The notes under the pieces: generated by a model
Database searches by the model: none
Seen by the model: only the letters and a program-made list of their open reading frames with translations
Told to the model about the DNA's origin: nothing
In this document: positions 21,589 through 30,730 of the stretch, piece after piece
Numbering within the stretch: position 1 is the stretch's first letter
How the letters are laid out: each line of letters opens with the position of its first letter
Made by a program: the position numbers and the translations under genes
Assembly: GCA_029245025.1 (NCBI GenBank)
Contig: JAQWQC010000006.1
Location: forward strand, 124,001 to 188,000
Reading direction: 5' to 3'
Length of the DNA stretch: 64,000 nucleotides
Source: Rhodospirillaceae bacterium
Lineage (GTDB): Bacteria; Pseudomonadota; Alphaproteobacteria; Rhodospirillales; Rhodospirillaceae

Positions 21589-22704
21589 ATGTTGCATTTT
21601 CCACCGAAACTCGGCCGGCGTGAGGCGCTCAAAGCTGGCGCAGCCGTCGCCACAGCGTCTGCTTGGGCCGCTCCGCAAACAGCACGAGCGCAGACGCGCC
21701 CTATCTCTGGCGGACCGACAGATGAACCGAGGAAAGTGCAAGGCTCGGCTTTCACACCAGCCGCAGAGTCAAATCCGCTCGAAGCCAAGATTGTCACCTT
21801 TACGACAGTTTCGCCGGACGTAGAGGCCAGCATAAAGTTCTATCGCGATGTCATAGGAATGACAGTTCATAGTGACACCTCGTTGCCAAGCGGACTCACA
21901 GACGCACCTGGTATCGGTGTTGCAGGGCGCCGTCATGTGTTGCTGATCATGCCGGACTCACCTTTTGGTCAGGCGGTGCGCATCTTGGAAGCTCCGCCCG
22001 GCGCTACACCAATTCGGCCTCGGCCAGACTCAGGTCCCAATGACCCAGGTCTTTTGGTTATGGAAGGCGGCACACGCGACCCGGCAGAATCTTACCACAC
22101 ACTGGCCAGTGCAGGGACGCAGATGATCTCACCGCCGCGCTACTACTATTTCCGCAACACAATGTGGAATACCGATATAGACGTCATGAGTTATGCACCG
22201 TTCGGGCCTGGCGGAGAGCAAATGTTCATCACCGCGAGCATCCGGAGCGACCAACAATTGGTGAAGTCGACTGGCATTCACAATGGGTTTGGCAGCGCGT
22301 CCGTAACGGCCTTAGATCAACGGCCCGTAAATGCGTTTTTTGAACAAGCCTTGGGCCTCAAACGCTCGTCACAAATGGAGTGCTACCAAGACAACGTCAA
22401 TGAATTGATTGGCGCCCCCAAAGGCTCTTACTTCCTTTGGGGCAACGTCGGCACCGGCGTCGCAATCGAAGTTTGGGAAGTGAAAGCCGAGAGCGGGACG
22501 GTCTACCCCTGCTCTTTAGATAAAACCGGTCTCGCCATGCTAACCCTGCGGGTCAACGATCTTGGCAAATGCCGAGCCATGTGCGCGGAAGCAGGGATAG
22601 AACCTGTGGGCGAGGGGGCACTGCCCTACCCAGACAACGCCCGACCAGACGGCTTCACCCTGCGCGGCGCAGTGGGTGAATTGTATGAAGTGGTGCAAGC
22701 TTAA
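21589..22704 (+). CDS. Tat-exported two-domain VOC-like protein
   Basis: RREALKAGAAVATASAWAAP Tat-type leader; VSPDVEASIKFYRDVIGMTV and SASVTALDQRPVNAFFEQALGLKR domains. Confidence 0.78.
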   Translation: MLHFPPKLGRREALKAGAAVATASAWAAPQTARAQTRPISGGPTDEPRKVQGSAFTPAAESNPLEAKIVTFTTVSPDVEASIKFYRDVIGMTVHSDTSLPSGLTDAPGIGVAGRRHVLLIMPDSPFGQAVRILEAPPGATPIRPRPDSGPNDPGLLVMEGGTRDPAESYHTLASAGTQMISPPRYYYFRNTMWNTDIDVMSYAPFGPGGEQMFITASIRSDQQLVKSTGIHNGFGSASVTALDQRPVNAFFEQALGLKRSSQMECYQDNVNELIGAPKGSYFLWGNVGTGVAIEVWEVKAESGTVYPCSLDKTGLAMLTLRVNDLGKCRAMCAEAGIEPVGEGALPYPDNARPDGFTLRGAVGELYEVVQA

Positions 22705-22714
22705 CTGAGCAAAT

Positions 22715-22791
22715 TGGCGCGCCCGAGAAGATTCGAACTCCTAACCTCCTGATCCGTAGTCAGGTGCTCTATCCAGTTGAGCTACGGGCGC
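22715..22791 (-). tRNA. tRNA-Arg, anticodon ACG, CCA encoded
   Basis: Minus strand GCGCCCGTAGCTCAACTGGATAGAGCACCTGACTACGGATCAGGAGGTTAGGAGTTCGAATCTTCTCGGGCGCGCCA; GCGCCCG/CGGGCGC acceptor, GTTCGAATC T-arm. Confidence 0.97.
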
Positions 22792-23127
22792 CCCATCGCT
22801 GACGGGAGCGGATGTCCTACTCAACCACTTTCCCTCTGTCCAGGGAAAATACTGAAAATTTCCGGCCTTAGCACCGGTCTGGAACCTCCCAGGGTCGCCA
22901 AGAGGCCAGCCTGGGTAAAGCCAGTAGGTGGCCAAATCCAGCTTGTTCCGTTACCGCACTTTGCGTACACTCGCTGCCGGCACGGGATGAAATTGATTTT
23001 TGTTTCTGCCTCAACACCTTGGGGGACACCCGTTGAGAAAATACGGACGCTCTTCTCGCTGTTGCAAAACCGACCAAAACACCAACCGTCTGGTCTACAA
23101 AACTTGAGACAGGGGACAGACAAAGGG

Positions 23128-24243
23128 ATGAATGTAATGGGGCTGTCCGCACGTCATATTATTTCCGTTAGCGCACTATTGAGTTTAGGGGGGTGTTCGT
23201 TCGCGACGGACGCTTTGTTCCCGGTGTTTGGAGAGGACGAAGCCACGGCCGCGCCACCAGCACCAATCGCATCGAGCAACACCACGTCGAATGAATTCCG
23301 GCCAGCGCCAGTTGCATCGTCTTCTGTCGCCCAGTTCAGTGGAAGCGCAATGGGCACGGGAACCTTTGTCAGCCAGAAGGTTAGCCAATTTAATTCCGAA
23401 TTGAACCAGCTGCGGAACACACTCTCAGTTCGCAACAATCAGTTGGAATCCATCCGCGCCCAAACTGTGAGCAACGCCTCGGCCTATCATGGCATGGTGG
23501 GCGGAATTAAGAGCCGCCTGCAGGTTGGCGCCACGCCAGGCAATCCACAGCTGATGGGACAATGGCGTTCGTCGCAGGAACAGTTGAACCGAATCGAAGG
23601 CGATGTTTCCAACATGAACCAGCTCGCCGCCCAGGTAGCTGCGGATTCGGCAATGTCCTCTTACCTGCTGGATAGCGTCCGCGCTGCCTATAGCCTGTCC
23701 GGTGCGGTCGATGATGATCACCGCCGGTTGCGGGGTCTGGAAGACGAGGTCAACCAGAGCACTGTAACCATCCAACGCTTGCTCAATGAACTGACTGCCG
23801 ACATAGGTCGGCAGCAGCAGTTTGTAGCCAGTGAGCGAGAAAACCTGATCGAACTGGCTAGCGACATTAACACCGGTCAGCTATACGGATCTCAGCAAAC
23901 TTCAAGCACGAGCCCGCAAATGGCCTCTGCTGCGCCGGGTGATTTTTCGCAGCGGCGGCCTTTGGTGGTTATCCGTTTTGATCGGCAAGACGTGGCCTAC
24001 GAGCCCGCCCTTTACCAAGCCGTGAGCCGCGTCCTGGAGCGTCGCCCCGATGCCGTCTTTGACCTGGTGGCTGTGAGCCCAGGCACTGGTAATCAGAACC
24101 TGTCGTCCGGGTCTGCCCGCAGGAATGCCGAGCAAGTACTCGGATCATTGGCCGGAATGGGCTTGCCGTCAGACCGCGTCATGCTGTCAGCTATGGCCAG
24201 CCCGACTGCGCAATCCTCTGAAGTACATATCTACGTCCGCTAA
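23128..24243 (+). CDS. lipoprotein with coiled-coil middle and OmpA-like C-terminal region; start trimmed from 22777
   Basis: MNVMGLSARHIISVSALLSLGGC lipobox; C-term NAEQVLGSLAGMGLPSDRVMLSAMASP. Confidence 0.65.
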   Translation: MNVMGLSARHIISVSALLSLGGCSFATDALFPVFGEDEATAAPPAPIASSNTTSNEFRPAPVASSSVAQFSGSAMGTGTFVSQKVSQFNSELNQLRNTLSVRNNQLESIRAQTVSNASAYHGMVGGIKSRLQVGATPGNPQLMGQWRSSQEQLNRIEGDVSNMNQLAAQVAADSAMSSYLLDSVRAAYSLSGAVDDDHRRLRGLEDEVNQSTVTIQRLLNELTADIGRQQQFVASERENLIELASDINTGQLYGSQQTSSTSPQMASAAPGDFSQRRPLVVIRFDRQDVAYEPALYQAVSRVLERRPDAVFDLVAVSPGTGNQNLSSGSARRNAEQVLGSLAGMGLPSDRVMLSAMASPTAQSSEVHIYVR

Positions 24244-24257
24244 CACGCGAACGGACG

Positions 24258-25118
24258 CTAGTGCACCGGCACATTATCGATTAATCGCGCTTTCCCGAGT
24301 GTGACCGCCGCTAAAACGCGTGCGGGTTTGCCCTGGCTGGTGAGGGGTGCCAGTGTTGCCGCATCGCGGGCATCGACATATTCAACAGTGTCGAACCCGG
24401 CCTTAAGCAGAGCGTCAGCCGCTTGCGAGCAGCGTTCAGAACTTCGAGCTCCGTTTGCAATGTCAAATGCAACAGCTGAAAGCTCTTTGTACAGAACCGG
24501 TGCAATCGCCCGCTCATCCTCGGAGAGATACGCATTGCGCGACGACAGTGCGAGGCCATCGGTTTCACGTACCGTGGGTAAACCGACAATGTCGACGGGG
24601 ATATCGAGGTCCCTCACCAGGCGCTTGATGACTACTAGTTGCTGGTAATCCTTTTCACCGAACACCGCGTAGTCGGGCAAGGCTTGCAGAAGCAATTTGG
24701 TGACAACCGTTGCTACACCGTCGAAGTGACCGGGCCGATGATCTCCACACAGACCCTGACTAACTTTTGTGACTTTTACGTACGTCTGGAAGTGCTCGGG
24801 ATACATCACTGGGGCGTCAGGCATATAAAGCAGTTCGACATCAGCGGCGGCGAGCAATTCCCAATCTTCGGACGCTGGTCGAGGATACGCGGCTAAATCT
24901 TCATCAGGCCCAAATTGCTTTGGATTAACAAAGATCGACACCACAACCTCATCGGCCAGCGCCTTGGCGTGCTCTACCAAAGCCATATGACCCGCGTGCA
25001 ACGCGCCCATGGTCGGTACGAGCGCGATAGTGCGGTTGGCCAAACGCCAATCCTTGAGACGGTGGCGCAAGCTGCCAATGTCGCGGACAACCGTGATAGA
25101 AGATGCCGGATCAACCAT
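24258..25118 (-). CDS. panC: pantothenate synthetase
   Basis: VPTMGALHAGHMALVEHAK, VSIFVNPKQFGPDEDLAAYPR, GEKDYQQLVVI. Confidence 0.97.
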   Translation of the reverse strand: MVDPASSITVVRDIGSLRHRLKDWRLANRTIALVPTMGALHAGHMALVEHAKALADEVVVSIFVNPKQFGPDEDLAAYPRPASEDWELLAAADVELLYMPDAPVMYPEHFQTYVKVTKVSQGLCGDHRPGHFDGVATVVTKLLLQALPDYAVFGEKDYQQLVVIKRLVRDLDIPVDIVGLPTVRETDGLALSSRNAYLSEDERAIAPVLYKELSAVAFDIANGARSSERCSQAADALLKAGFDTVEYVDARDAATLAPLTSQGKPARVLAAVTLGKARLIDNVPVH

Positions 25119-25126
25119 GGGTGGCG

Positions 25127-25957
25127 TCAGCTCTTTTTAGGACCGTACACATGATCTGGAGCTGGGAATTTTCGCGCCCGAACGTCATCGGCATAGCTTT
25201 TAACCGCATCGGAAATCTCAGCGCCCAGCTCTGCGTAGCGTTTGACGAATTTAGGCGTGAAATCTTGGAAAATACCAAGGATATCTTCCGCTACGATGAT
25301 CTGGCCATCACACTCCAGAGAAGCCCCAATACCGATCGTCGGGATGGACACCTCTTCCGTAATGCGCCGCGCAACGGGCTCAATGGTTTGCTCAATGACC
25401 ACGGAGAATGCGCCGGCCCCTTCGACAGCTTTGGCATCTTCCAAAACAGTTTTAGCGCCGTCTTCAGATTTTCCTTGGGTCTTAAATCCGCCGAACACAT
25501 TTGCCGATTGCGGCGTCATCCCAACATGTCCCATCACGGGAATACCGCGGGTAACCAGAAACTCAGTAGTCTCTGCCATAACGCAGCCGCCCTCAAGCTT
25601 GACGCCAGCACACCCGGTTTCCGCCATGATGTGTGCTGCGGCTTCAAAGGCCTCTTCCGGCGAAACCTGATAAGAACCAAAGGGCATATCAACAATGACA
25701 CAGGACGTTTGCGACCCACGTACAACAGCCGCGCCGTGATTGACCATCATATCAACGGAGACAGCAAGGGTGTTTTCCAACCCATAAAGCACCATACCCA
25801 TGGTGTCGCCAACCAATAGAACGTCAACATGCTCATCCATAAGCTTGGCCATTGGGGCGGAATATGACGTAATGCAGACGATGGGATCACCGCCTTTTCG
25901 TGCCTCAATGTCGCGCACGGACAAGCGCGTGTGATGTGTCGGCAAAACCGTGCTCAT
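25127..25957 (-). CDS. panB: 3-methyl-2-oxobutanoate hydroxymethyltransferase
   Basis: CITSYSAPMAKLMDEHVDVLLVGDTMGMVLYGLENTL, GHVGMTPQSAN, GIGASLECDGQIIVAEDILG. Confidence 0.97.
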   Translation of the reverse strand: MSTVLPTHHTRLSVRDIEARKGGDPIVCITSYSAPMAKLMDEHVDVLLVGDTMGMVLYGLENTLAVSVDMMVNHGAAVVRGSQTSCVIVDMPFGSYQVSPEEAFEAAAHIMAETGCAGVKLEGGCVMAETTEFLVTRGIPVMGHVGMTPQSANVFGGFKTQGKSEDGAKTVLEDAKAVEGAGAFSVVIEQTIEPVARRITEEVSIPTIGIGASLECDGQIIVAEDILGIFQDFTPKFVKRYAELGAEISDAVKSYADDVRARKFPAPDHVYGPKKS

Positions 25958-26061
25958 CGTTCATCTCCGTCTGGGGAGCAAGTCGCTCCGTTTATGCGGC
26001 GGGGTTTAGCCCATTTACAGCTGATTTGGTAGAGGCACGGCCTGGGATGATGACAGCGTGC

Positions 26062-27468
26062 TTACCCTGGCAATCTAATTTCAAAGATCGCGCCTGTATC
26101 AGAGGAGTCACGCAAAACCATATCGCCCCCTTGAGCCCGCATTGCTTCTCGAGAAATGGGCAAGCCTAGACCTGAACCCCCAGAGCGTGCAGAACCGGAG
26201 AACGGCACAAACAGATTCTCCATTGCTTTAGACGGAAGACCGGGGCCATTGTCTGTTACGATAACGCTTAAACCCGTCGAGTCGATCTCAACCGAAATTG
26301 CTAATTTGGACGCCCCGGCCTCGGCCGCGTTACGCACAAGGTTTTCAATAGTGCGGCGTAATAAATCTGAATCGGCACGGACATGACAGTTAGGTGTAAC
26401 GCTGACCGTGAGGTCACAGGTCTCAAGAATAGGCGCCAGTCCGGATTGGATCTCAACGAGAAACGAATTCATATCAATGTCAGATCGCTCAACGAGGGGC
26501 GGCCCCTCTTTGGCAAAGCGCAGGGTCTTGGTGCATAGATGGATTGCCCGGCTGATCGCCTTGACGAGTCCTGAGGTAATGCGCCGCACTTCCGGATCTT
26601 CTGATTGATCCAACCGGTCGGACTCCAACATTGCCGTCGCAAGTATATTCTTAAGATCGTGAGAGACCTTGGTGACCGCCGTACCAACACCGGCCAAACG
26701 CTCTTTCTGAGTTAATGCTGTGCGCAATTGGTTCTGCATGTCAGCCAGTGCGCGCTCAGCAATCCCCACTTCGTCTCGGCGATCACCGGGTTGCATAACC
26801 TTGTCAGCATCCTGTGGCGCCCCTTGAAAAGAGATCATGTTAGCCGTGAGACGGCGCATGGGGCGCACGGCAAGCCATTGCATCGAAAGATACACTAGCG
26901 TCGCCGTCACTACCGAAATCAACAAACTCAAAAGAAAAATACGCATGCCATAGTCGAGCAAAGCCTTCCGCAATGGCGCCTCTGGGACAATGACTTCTAC
27001 CAGCACTTTGGGATCTGACGGTGACCGGCCTGTTGCACCAAGCACCATATCTTTCGACTGAAGCATGCATAACAACGCATCTCGAATAAGAGACAAAGGC
27101 GTCGCATCGCGCAAATCAAACAACAACGGAATGCGTGCGGGCATATCCGGACCAAGAGTTCGCTGGGGCATGCCAGGACGAATAACCGTCATGCCGAGCA
27201 CGCCAGCTTGATTGAGCAAGCGACGCTGCAACTCGGGATCAACCATGTCCGCTGCTTCGAGAGCGGTGAGAGTCAGATGCGCGGCTTCAAACTTCATTTC
27301 AAAATACTGAACACGGAACCGCGCGATGGAAGGAGCGAAGATGAAAACTTCGCAAAGCATGATGAAGGCGACTGTAAGCCAGAGTAGGCGGGCAGAAAGA
27401 CCCGTAAAGAACACGCTTTGGGCTTCTGCGGCTTTTGGTGTTCCGGATTGGGAGTTGTGATCCACCAT
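26062..27468 (-). CDS. HAMP-containing sensor histidine kinase; start trimmed
   Basis: TM segments, VSHDLKNILATAMLESDRL H-box, VRNAAEAGASKLAISVE N-box, VTDNGPGLPSKAM. Confidence 0.88.
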   Translation of the reverse strand: MVDHNSQSGTPKAAEAQSVFFTGLSARLLWLTVAFIMLCEVFIFAPSIARFRVQYFEMKFEAAHLTLTALEAADMVDPELQRRLLNQAGVLGMTVIRPGMPQRTLGPDMPARIPLLFDLRDATPLSLIRDALLCMLQSKDMVLGATGRSPSDPKVLVEVIVPEAPLRKALLDYGMRIFLLSLLISVVTATLVYLSMQWLAVRPMRRLTANMISFQGAPQDADKVMQPGDRRDEVGIAERALADMQNQLRTALTQKERLAGVGTAVTKVSHDLKNILATAMLESDRLDQSEDPEVRRITSGLVKAISRAIHLCTKTLRFAKEGPPLVERSDIDMNSFLVEIQSGLAPILETCDLTVSVTPNCHVRADSDLLRRTIENLVRNAAEAGASKLAISVEIDSTGLSVIVTDNGPGLPSKAMENLFVPFSGSARSGGSGLGLPISREAMRAQGGDMVLRDSSDTGAIFEIRLPG

Positions 27469-27475
27469 CCCGGGG

Positions 27476-28903
27476 TTATCCGAATTTCGACAAGAAACGC
27501 ACAACCCATTTTGTGCGAGCACTAAATAACGACGGTGTGTAAAACGAACCAGCTGCCCGCTTGGACACCTCACCCAACGTCGGATAGGGCGTAATCATAC
27601 TCGCCAAGGCGCCAATTTTCAGATTTTGAGACATGGCAAGTACCCAGGTTTGAATTAACTCTCCCGCCTGAGGGCCAGCCATACCACATCCCAGAATACG
27701 ACCATTCTTTGCCACCACAGCTTTCACAAGCCCGGTTATTTGACGTTCCGCTCTGGCGCGATCATTTTCCGCGAACGGCCAGGTCAGCACCCGAATAGAG
27801 TCGCCGTGCTTGTCTCGCGCCTCTTGCTCCGTCAAACCGACCTGCGCCAACTCCGGGTCTGTATAGGTCACCCAAGGCACAGCGGTGTGGTCAGCTTTGG
27901 CGGGCAAACGAAATAGCGCACTGCGAATCACGATGCCCGCGTGATAGCCGGCAACGTGGGTAAACTGGAGCCCTCCCGCGCAGTCTCCGATGGCATAGAC
28001 CTTACGGTTTGAAGTTCTCAATCCGGAATCAACCTCGATGCCCCGCGGGCTATAGGTGATTCTGGCCGCATCCAATCCGAGACCGTCGACCGTCGCTTTC
28101 CGACCCACAGCAATCAGCAGATGAGAGCCGTTGATCGTCTCGGCTTTACCATCACGCTCGAAGGTTACTGCTACACCGCTATCAGCTGCAGCCGTGCCAG
28201 TGACCTTCGCACCCTCAATGACGGCGACATCTTGATCGACGAGGGACTGGCGCACAATATTGGCGAGATCTGGATCGTCTTTGGGCAATATCTTTGCCGC
28301 TTCGACCACCGTAACGCGACAACCCAGTTGGCGATGAGCTTGCGCCAACTCGCAGCCAATTGGCCCACCCCCAACAACAATGAGGTGACCAGGAGCTTGG
28401 GTGATATCGAACACAGTTTCATTGGTCAGATATGGGGTATCCGACAAGCCCTTGATCGGCGGAACAAAGGCGGATGATCCAGTTGCAACAACGAAGCGTC
28501 GTGCGCGAATGGTAACGCCGTTGGCCGTAACTTCTTTCGGCGATGTAAATTTTACTGCGCCTTGAATAACTGTGACACCCAAGCCCTCGAATCGCTCGAC
28601 AGAATCATGAGGTGCGATTCCCGCGATGACATCATGAACATGATCATGGACCGCTTGAAAATCGACAACGGGCTTTGACTGCGAAACTCCAAAAGAGCCC
28701 GCGTTGGCATGAGTATACGCCGCATGACCTGCAGCGAGCAGAGCCTTAGAGGGCACACACCCAAAGTTCAAGCAATCACCACCCATTGGTCCCTTCTCGA
28801 TCAGAACCACAGACGAGCCCATCTGCACCGCTCCAGCGGCGACCGACAGGCCACCAGAACCAGCTCCTATAACGCAGAGATCTGGCTTTAGAACTTCAGT
28901 CAC
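27476..28903 (-). CDS. FAD-dependent pyridine nucleotide-disulfide oxidoreductase (dihydrolipoamide dehydrogenase/mercuric reductase-like); GTG start
   Basis: DLCVIGAGSGGLSVAAGAVQMG, GGDCLNFGCVPSKALL redox disulfide, VVGGGPIGCELAQAHRQLG. Confidence 0.92.
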   Translation of the reverse strand: MTEVLKPDLCVIGAGSGGLSVAAGAVQMGSSVVLIEKGPMGGDCLNFGCVPSKALLAAGHAAYTHANAGSFGVSQSKPVVDFQAVHDHVHDVIAGIAPHDSVERFEGLGVTVIQGAVKFTSPKEVTANGVTIRARRFVVATGSSAFVPPIKGLSDTPYLTNETVFDITQAPGHLIVVGGGPIGCELAQAHRQLGCRVTVVEAAKILPKDDPDLANIVRQSLVDQDVAVIEGAKVTGTAAADSGVAVTFERDGKAETINGSHLLIAVGRKATVDGLGLDAARITYSPRGIEVDSGLRTSNRKVYAIGDCAGGLQFTHVAGYHAGIVIRSALFRLPAKADHTAVPWVTYTDPELAQVGLTEQEARDKHGDSIRVLTWPFAENDRARAERQITGLVKAVVAKNGRILGCGMAGPQAGELIQTWVLAMSQNLKIGALASMITPYPTLGEVSKRAAGSFYTPSLFSARTKWVVRFLSKFG

Positions 28904-29654
28904 GGCCGGATGTCCGCAGACGTTTATAGGCAACAGGAATAAGCGCAAGAACAGCCAGCCCGACGAGAGACCCTATGACTTCAGGACGGAACAAGACTGC
29001 CCCCGGGTCCACATTTCCGCCAGCATCAAACACAGTGCCAAGGCCGCTTCCAACCAAAGCAAAAACAAATGCCCCTGGAATAATGCCGAGTGCTGTTCCA
29101 GCGACGTAGATACGAAGGGGCACACTCAAGAAAGCCGGTACTAGATTAACAATGAAAAATGGAAACAACGGAACGAGGCGTAAAACCAGCATGTAACTAA
29201 AAGCATCTTGTTGAAACCCAAACCGCATACGCTCTATCGCGCCGCCTGCTTTGCTTCTCAACAGGTCTCCAAGAACATATCTGGCTAGAAGGAAAACAAA
29301 GGTCGCGCCAATCGTCGCTGCGACAACAATGTAGACTGTGCCCAACCCAGCCGAAAAAACAAATCCACCAGAGATAGAGAGCCAAACCGCTCCAGGAATA
29401 GAGAACGTTACCGCAAGCACATATACGAGTATGAACGTGAGAACAGCGCCCACATAGTTGCTGGCCACAAAACCGAGAAGCTCCTGCCGATTGTCCCTCA
29501 AAGAGTCGAGTGTGAGAAAATCCTGCACTCCTGTGGATAGTGTAATGCCGATCAAAGCCACAAAAAGGGTAAGCACCGCGGCACGTTTCCCCAAAGATTT
29601 GGCTTGGGTGCCAGCGTCCGGTGCGGCAACGTCAGATGGAGGGGTATCAATCAT
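28896..29654 (-). CDS. TVP38/TMEM64 (VTT domain) membrane protein
   Basis: Multi-TM; FSIPGAVWLSISGGFVFSAGLGTVYIVVAATIGATFVFLLARY. Confidence 0.88.
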   Translation of the reverse strand: MIDTPPSDVAAPDAGTQAKSLGKRAAVLTLFVALIGITLSTGVQDFLTLDSLRDNRQELLGFVASNYVGAVLTFILVYVLAVTFSIPGAVWLSISGGFVFSAGLGTVYIVVAATIGATFVFLLARYVLGDLLRSKAGGAIERMRFGFQQDAFSYMLVLRLVPLFPFFIVNLVPAFLSVPLRIYVAGTALGIIPGAFVFALVGSGLGTVFDAGGNVDPGAVLFRPEVIGSLVGLAVLALIPVAYKRLRTSGRD

Positions 29655-29889
29655 AAGAAAACAACACGTTTTTTATTAAGATATCAGCTGAATCTTGCCA
29701 GTTTTTAAGTATATCCAAGGGGATATCACCGGTCGGCCGCGCTGACTACTCAGGTTTACGTGAGTAGATCAACAGAAACGATTGAAATCAGAGACCTATC
29801 TGTTGATCTCATGGAGCCCAGCCCACCGTCAGGATACATTGACAGTCTGGCACCCCACCGCTATACACCCCTCCGGCTTTGGCCGAAAC

Positions 29890-29920
29890 CCGCCACTTTC
29901 CGGTGGCGGAACCCTTTTTT
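29890..29920 (+). terminator. terminator-like hairpin plus T-tract just upstream of rpmH (possible attenuator)
   Basis: CCGCCAC-TTTCCG-GTGGCGG followed by AACCCTTTTTT, 23 nt before the rpmH GTG. Confidence 0.55.
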
Positions 29921-29943
29921 GAGACCGACAGCGGAGAGATCTC

Positions 29944-30078
29944 GTGAAACAGACGTTTCAACCGAGCAGATTGGTACGAAAGCGTCGCCACGGCTTCCGC
30001 GCCCGCATGGCAACAAAGGGCGGCCGCAAGGTCCTGGCCAGCCGTCGTGCCAAGGGCCGTAAGCGCCTTTCTGCATAA
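29944..30078 (+). CDS. rpmH: 50S ribosomal protein L34 (GTG start; absent from ORF track because short)
   Basis: [44 protein letters not shown]; precedes rnpA. Confidence 0.98.
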   Translation: MKQTFQPSRLVRKRRHGFRARMATKGGRKVLASRRAKGRKRLSA

Positions 30079-30104
30079 CCCCTGATCTGGCGAGGCCTCG
30101 GACC

Positions 30105-30464
30105 ATGGGACACCCCTTGGGACGCCTTAAGCGCCGGGAAGATTTTCTTCGAGTCGCAGCAGCCCGTAAAAAGTGCGTAACCAATGGATTCGTGCTTCAA
30201 GCCTGTGCCAGCCCAGATAATTCTGACGACCTTCGGGTCGGCTTTACCGCCAGCCGTAAGGTCGGAGGTGCCGTTGACCGCAACAGAACAAAGCGTCGGC
30301 TCCGCGTTGCCGCCGCCCGTGTCTTGCCCGAACTAGGTAAACCCGGCACAGATTACGTCCTCATTGGCCGACGGGATACAGCGACCATGCCGTTCGCAAC
30401 ACTAGAGAATGACCTACGGCAGGCCGTAGCAAAAATCTCTGAAGCAAGGCCCATTCAGAAATGA
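30105..30464 (+). CDS. rnpA: ribonuclease P protein component
   Basis: LGRLKRREDFLRVAAARKK, RVGFTASRKVGGAVDRNRTKRRLRVAA. Confidence 0.97.
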   Translation: MGHPLGRLKRREDFLRVAAARKKCVTNGFVLQACASPDNSDDLRVGFTASRKVGGAVDRNRTKRRLRVAAARVLPELGKPGTDYVLIGRRDTATMPFATLENDLRQAVAKISEARPIQK

Positions 30465-30730
30465 CGATTGCACAGCGTTTGATAAGAGTAGTGGTAAGGG
30501 GATATCAAGTTTTGCTATCACCTCTACTTGGTGCGCGTTGCCGATACCACCCCACTTGCTCCGCTTATATGACTGACGCCGTTACAACACATGGAACGAT
30601 GTATGGCCTCTTCCTGGGAATGAAAAGAATTCTCCGCTGCCACCCATGTGCCGATGGCGGACATGACCCCGTACCCTGCGTCTCATCGCACACACACCCT
30701 CCACCCTTGAGCACGAAGGCCGAGCAATGA
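30461..30730 (+). CDS. yidD: membrane protein insertion efficiency factor YidD
   Basis: YQVLLSPLLGARCRYHPTCSAYMTDAV, HPCADGGHDPVP. Confidence 0.96.
   Translation: MTIAQRLIRVVVRGYQVLLSPLLGARCRYHPTCSAYMTDAVTTHGTMYGLFLGMKRILRCHPCADGGHDPVPCVSSHTHPPPLSTKAEQ

Noticed and set aside
17000-22791. Genomic island integrated at the 3' end of tRNA-Arg
   Set aside because: No integrase or transposase and no repeat of the tRNA 3' end seen near 17 kb; position alone is not enough
22777-23127. N-terminal extension of the 488-aa ORF overlapping tRNA-Arg
   Set aside because: It overlaps a tRNA gene, and a lipobox signal peptide begins at the internal ATG 23128
29655-29943. Possible oriC because rpmH-rnpA-yidC often neighbours dnaA
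   Set aside because: No dnaA, dnaN, gidA or parAB in the window and no DnaA-box cluster in the gap
29760-30062. 100-aa ORF overlapping the rpmH leader and gene
   Set aside because: Overlaps the unambiguous L34 gene in another frame and has no recognisable protein features
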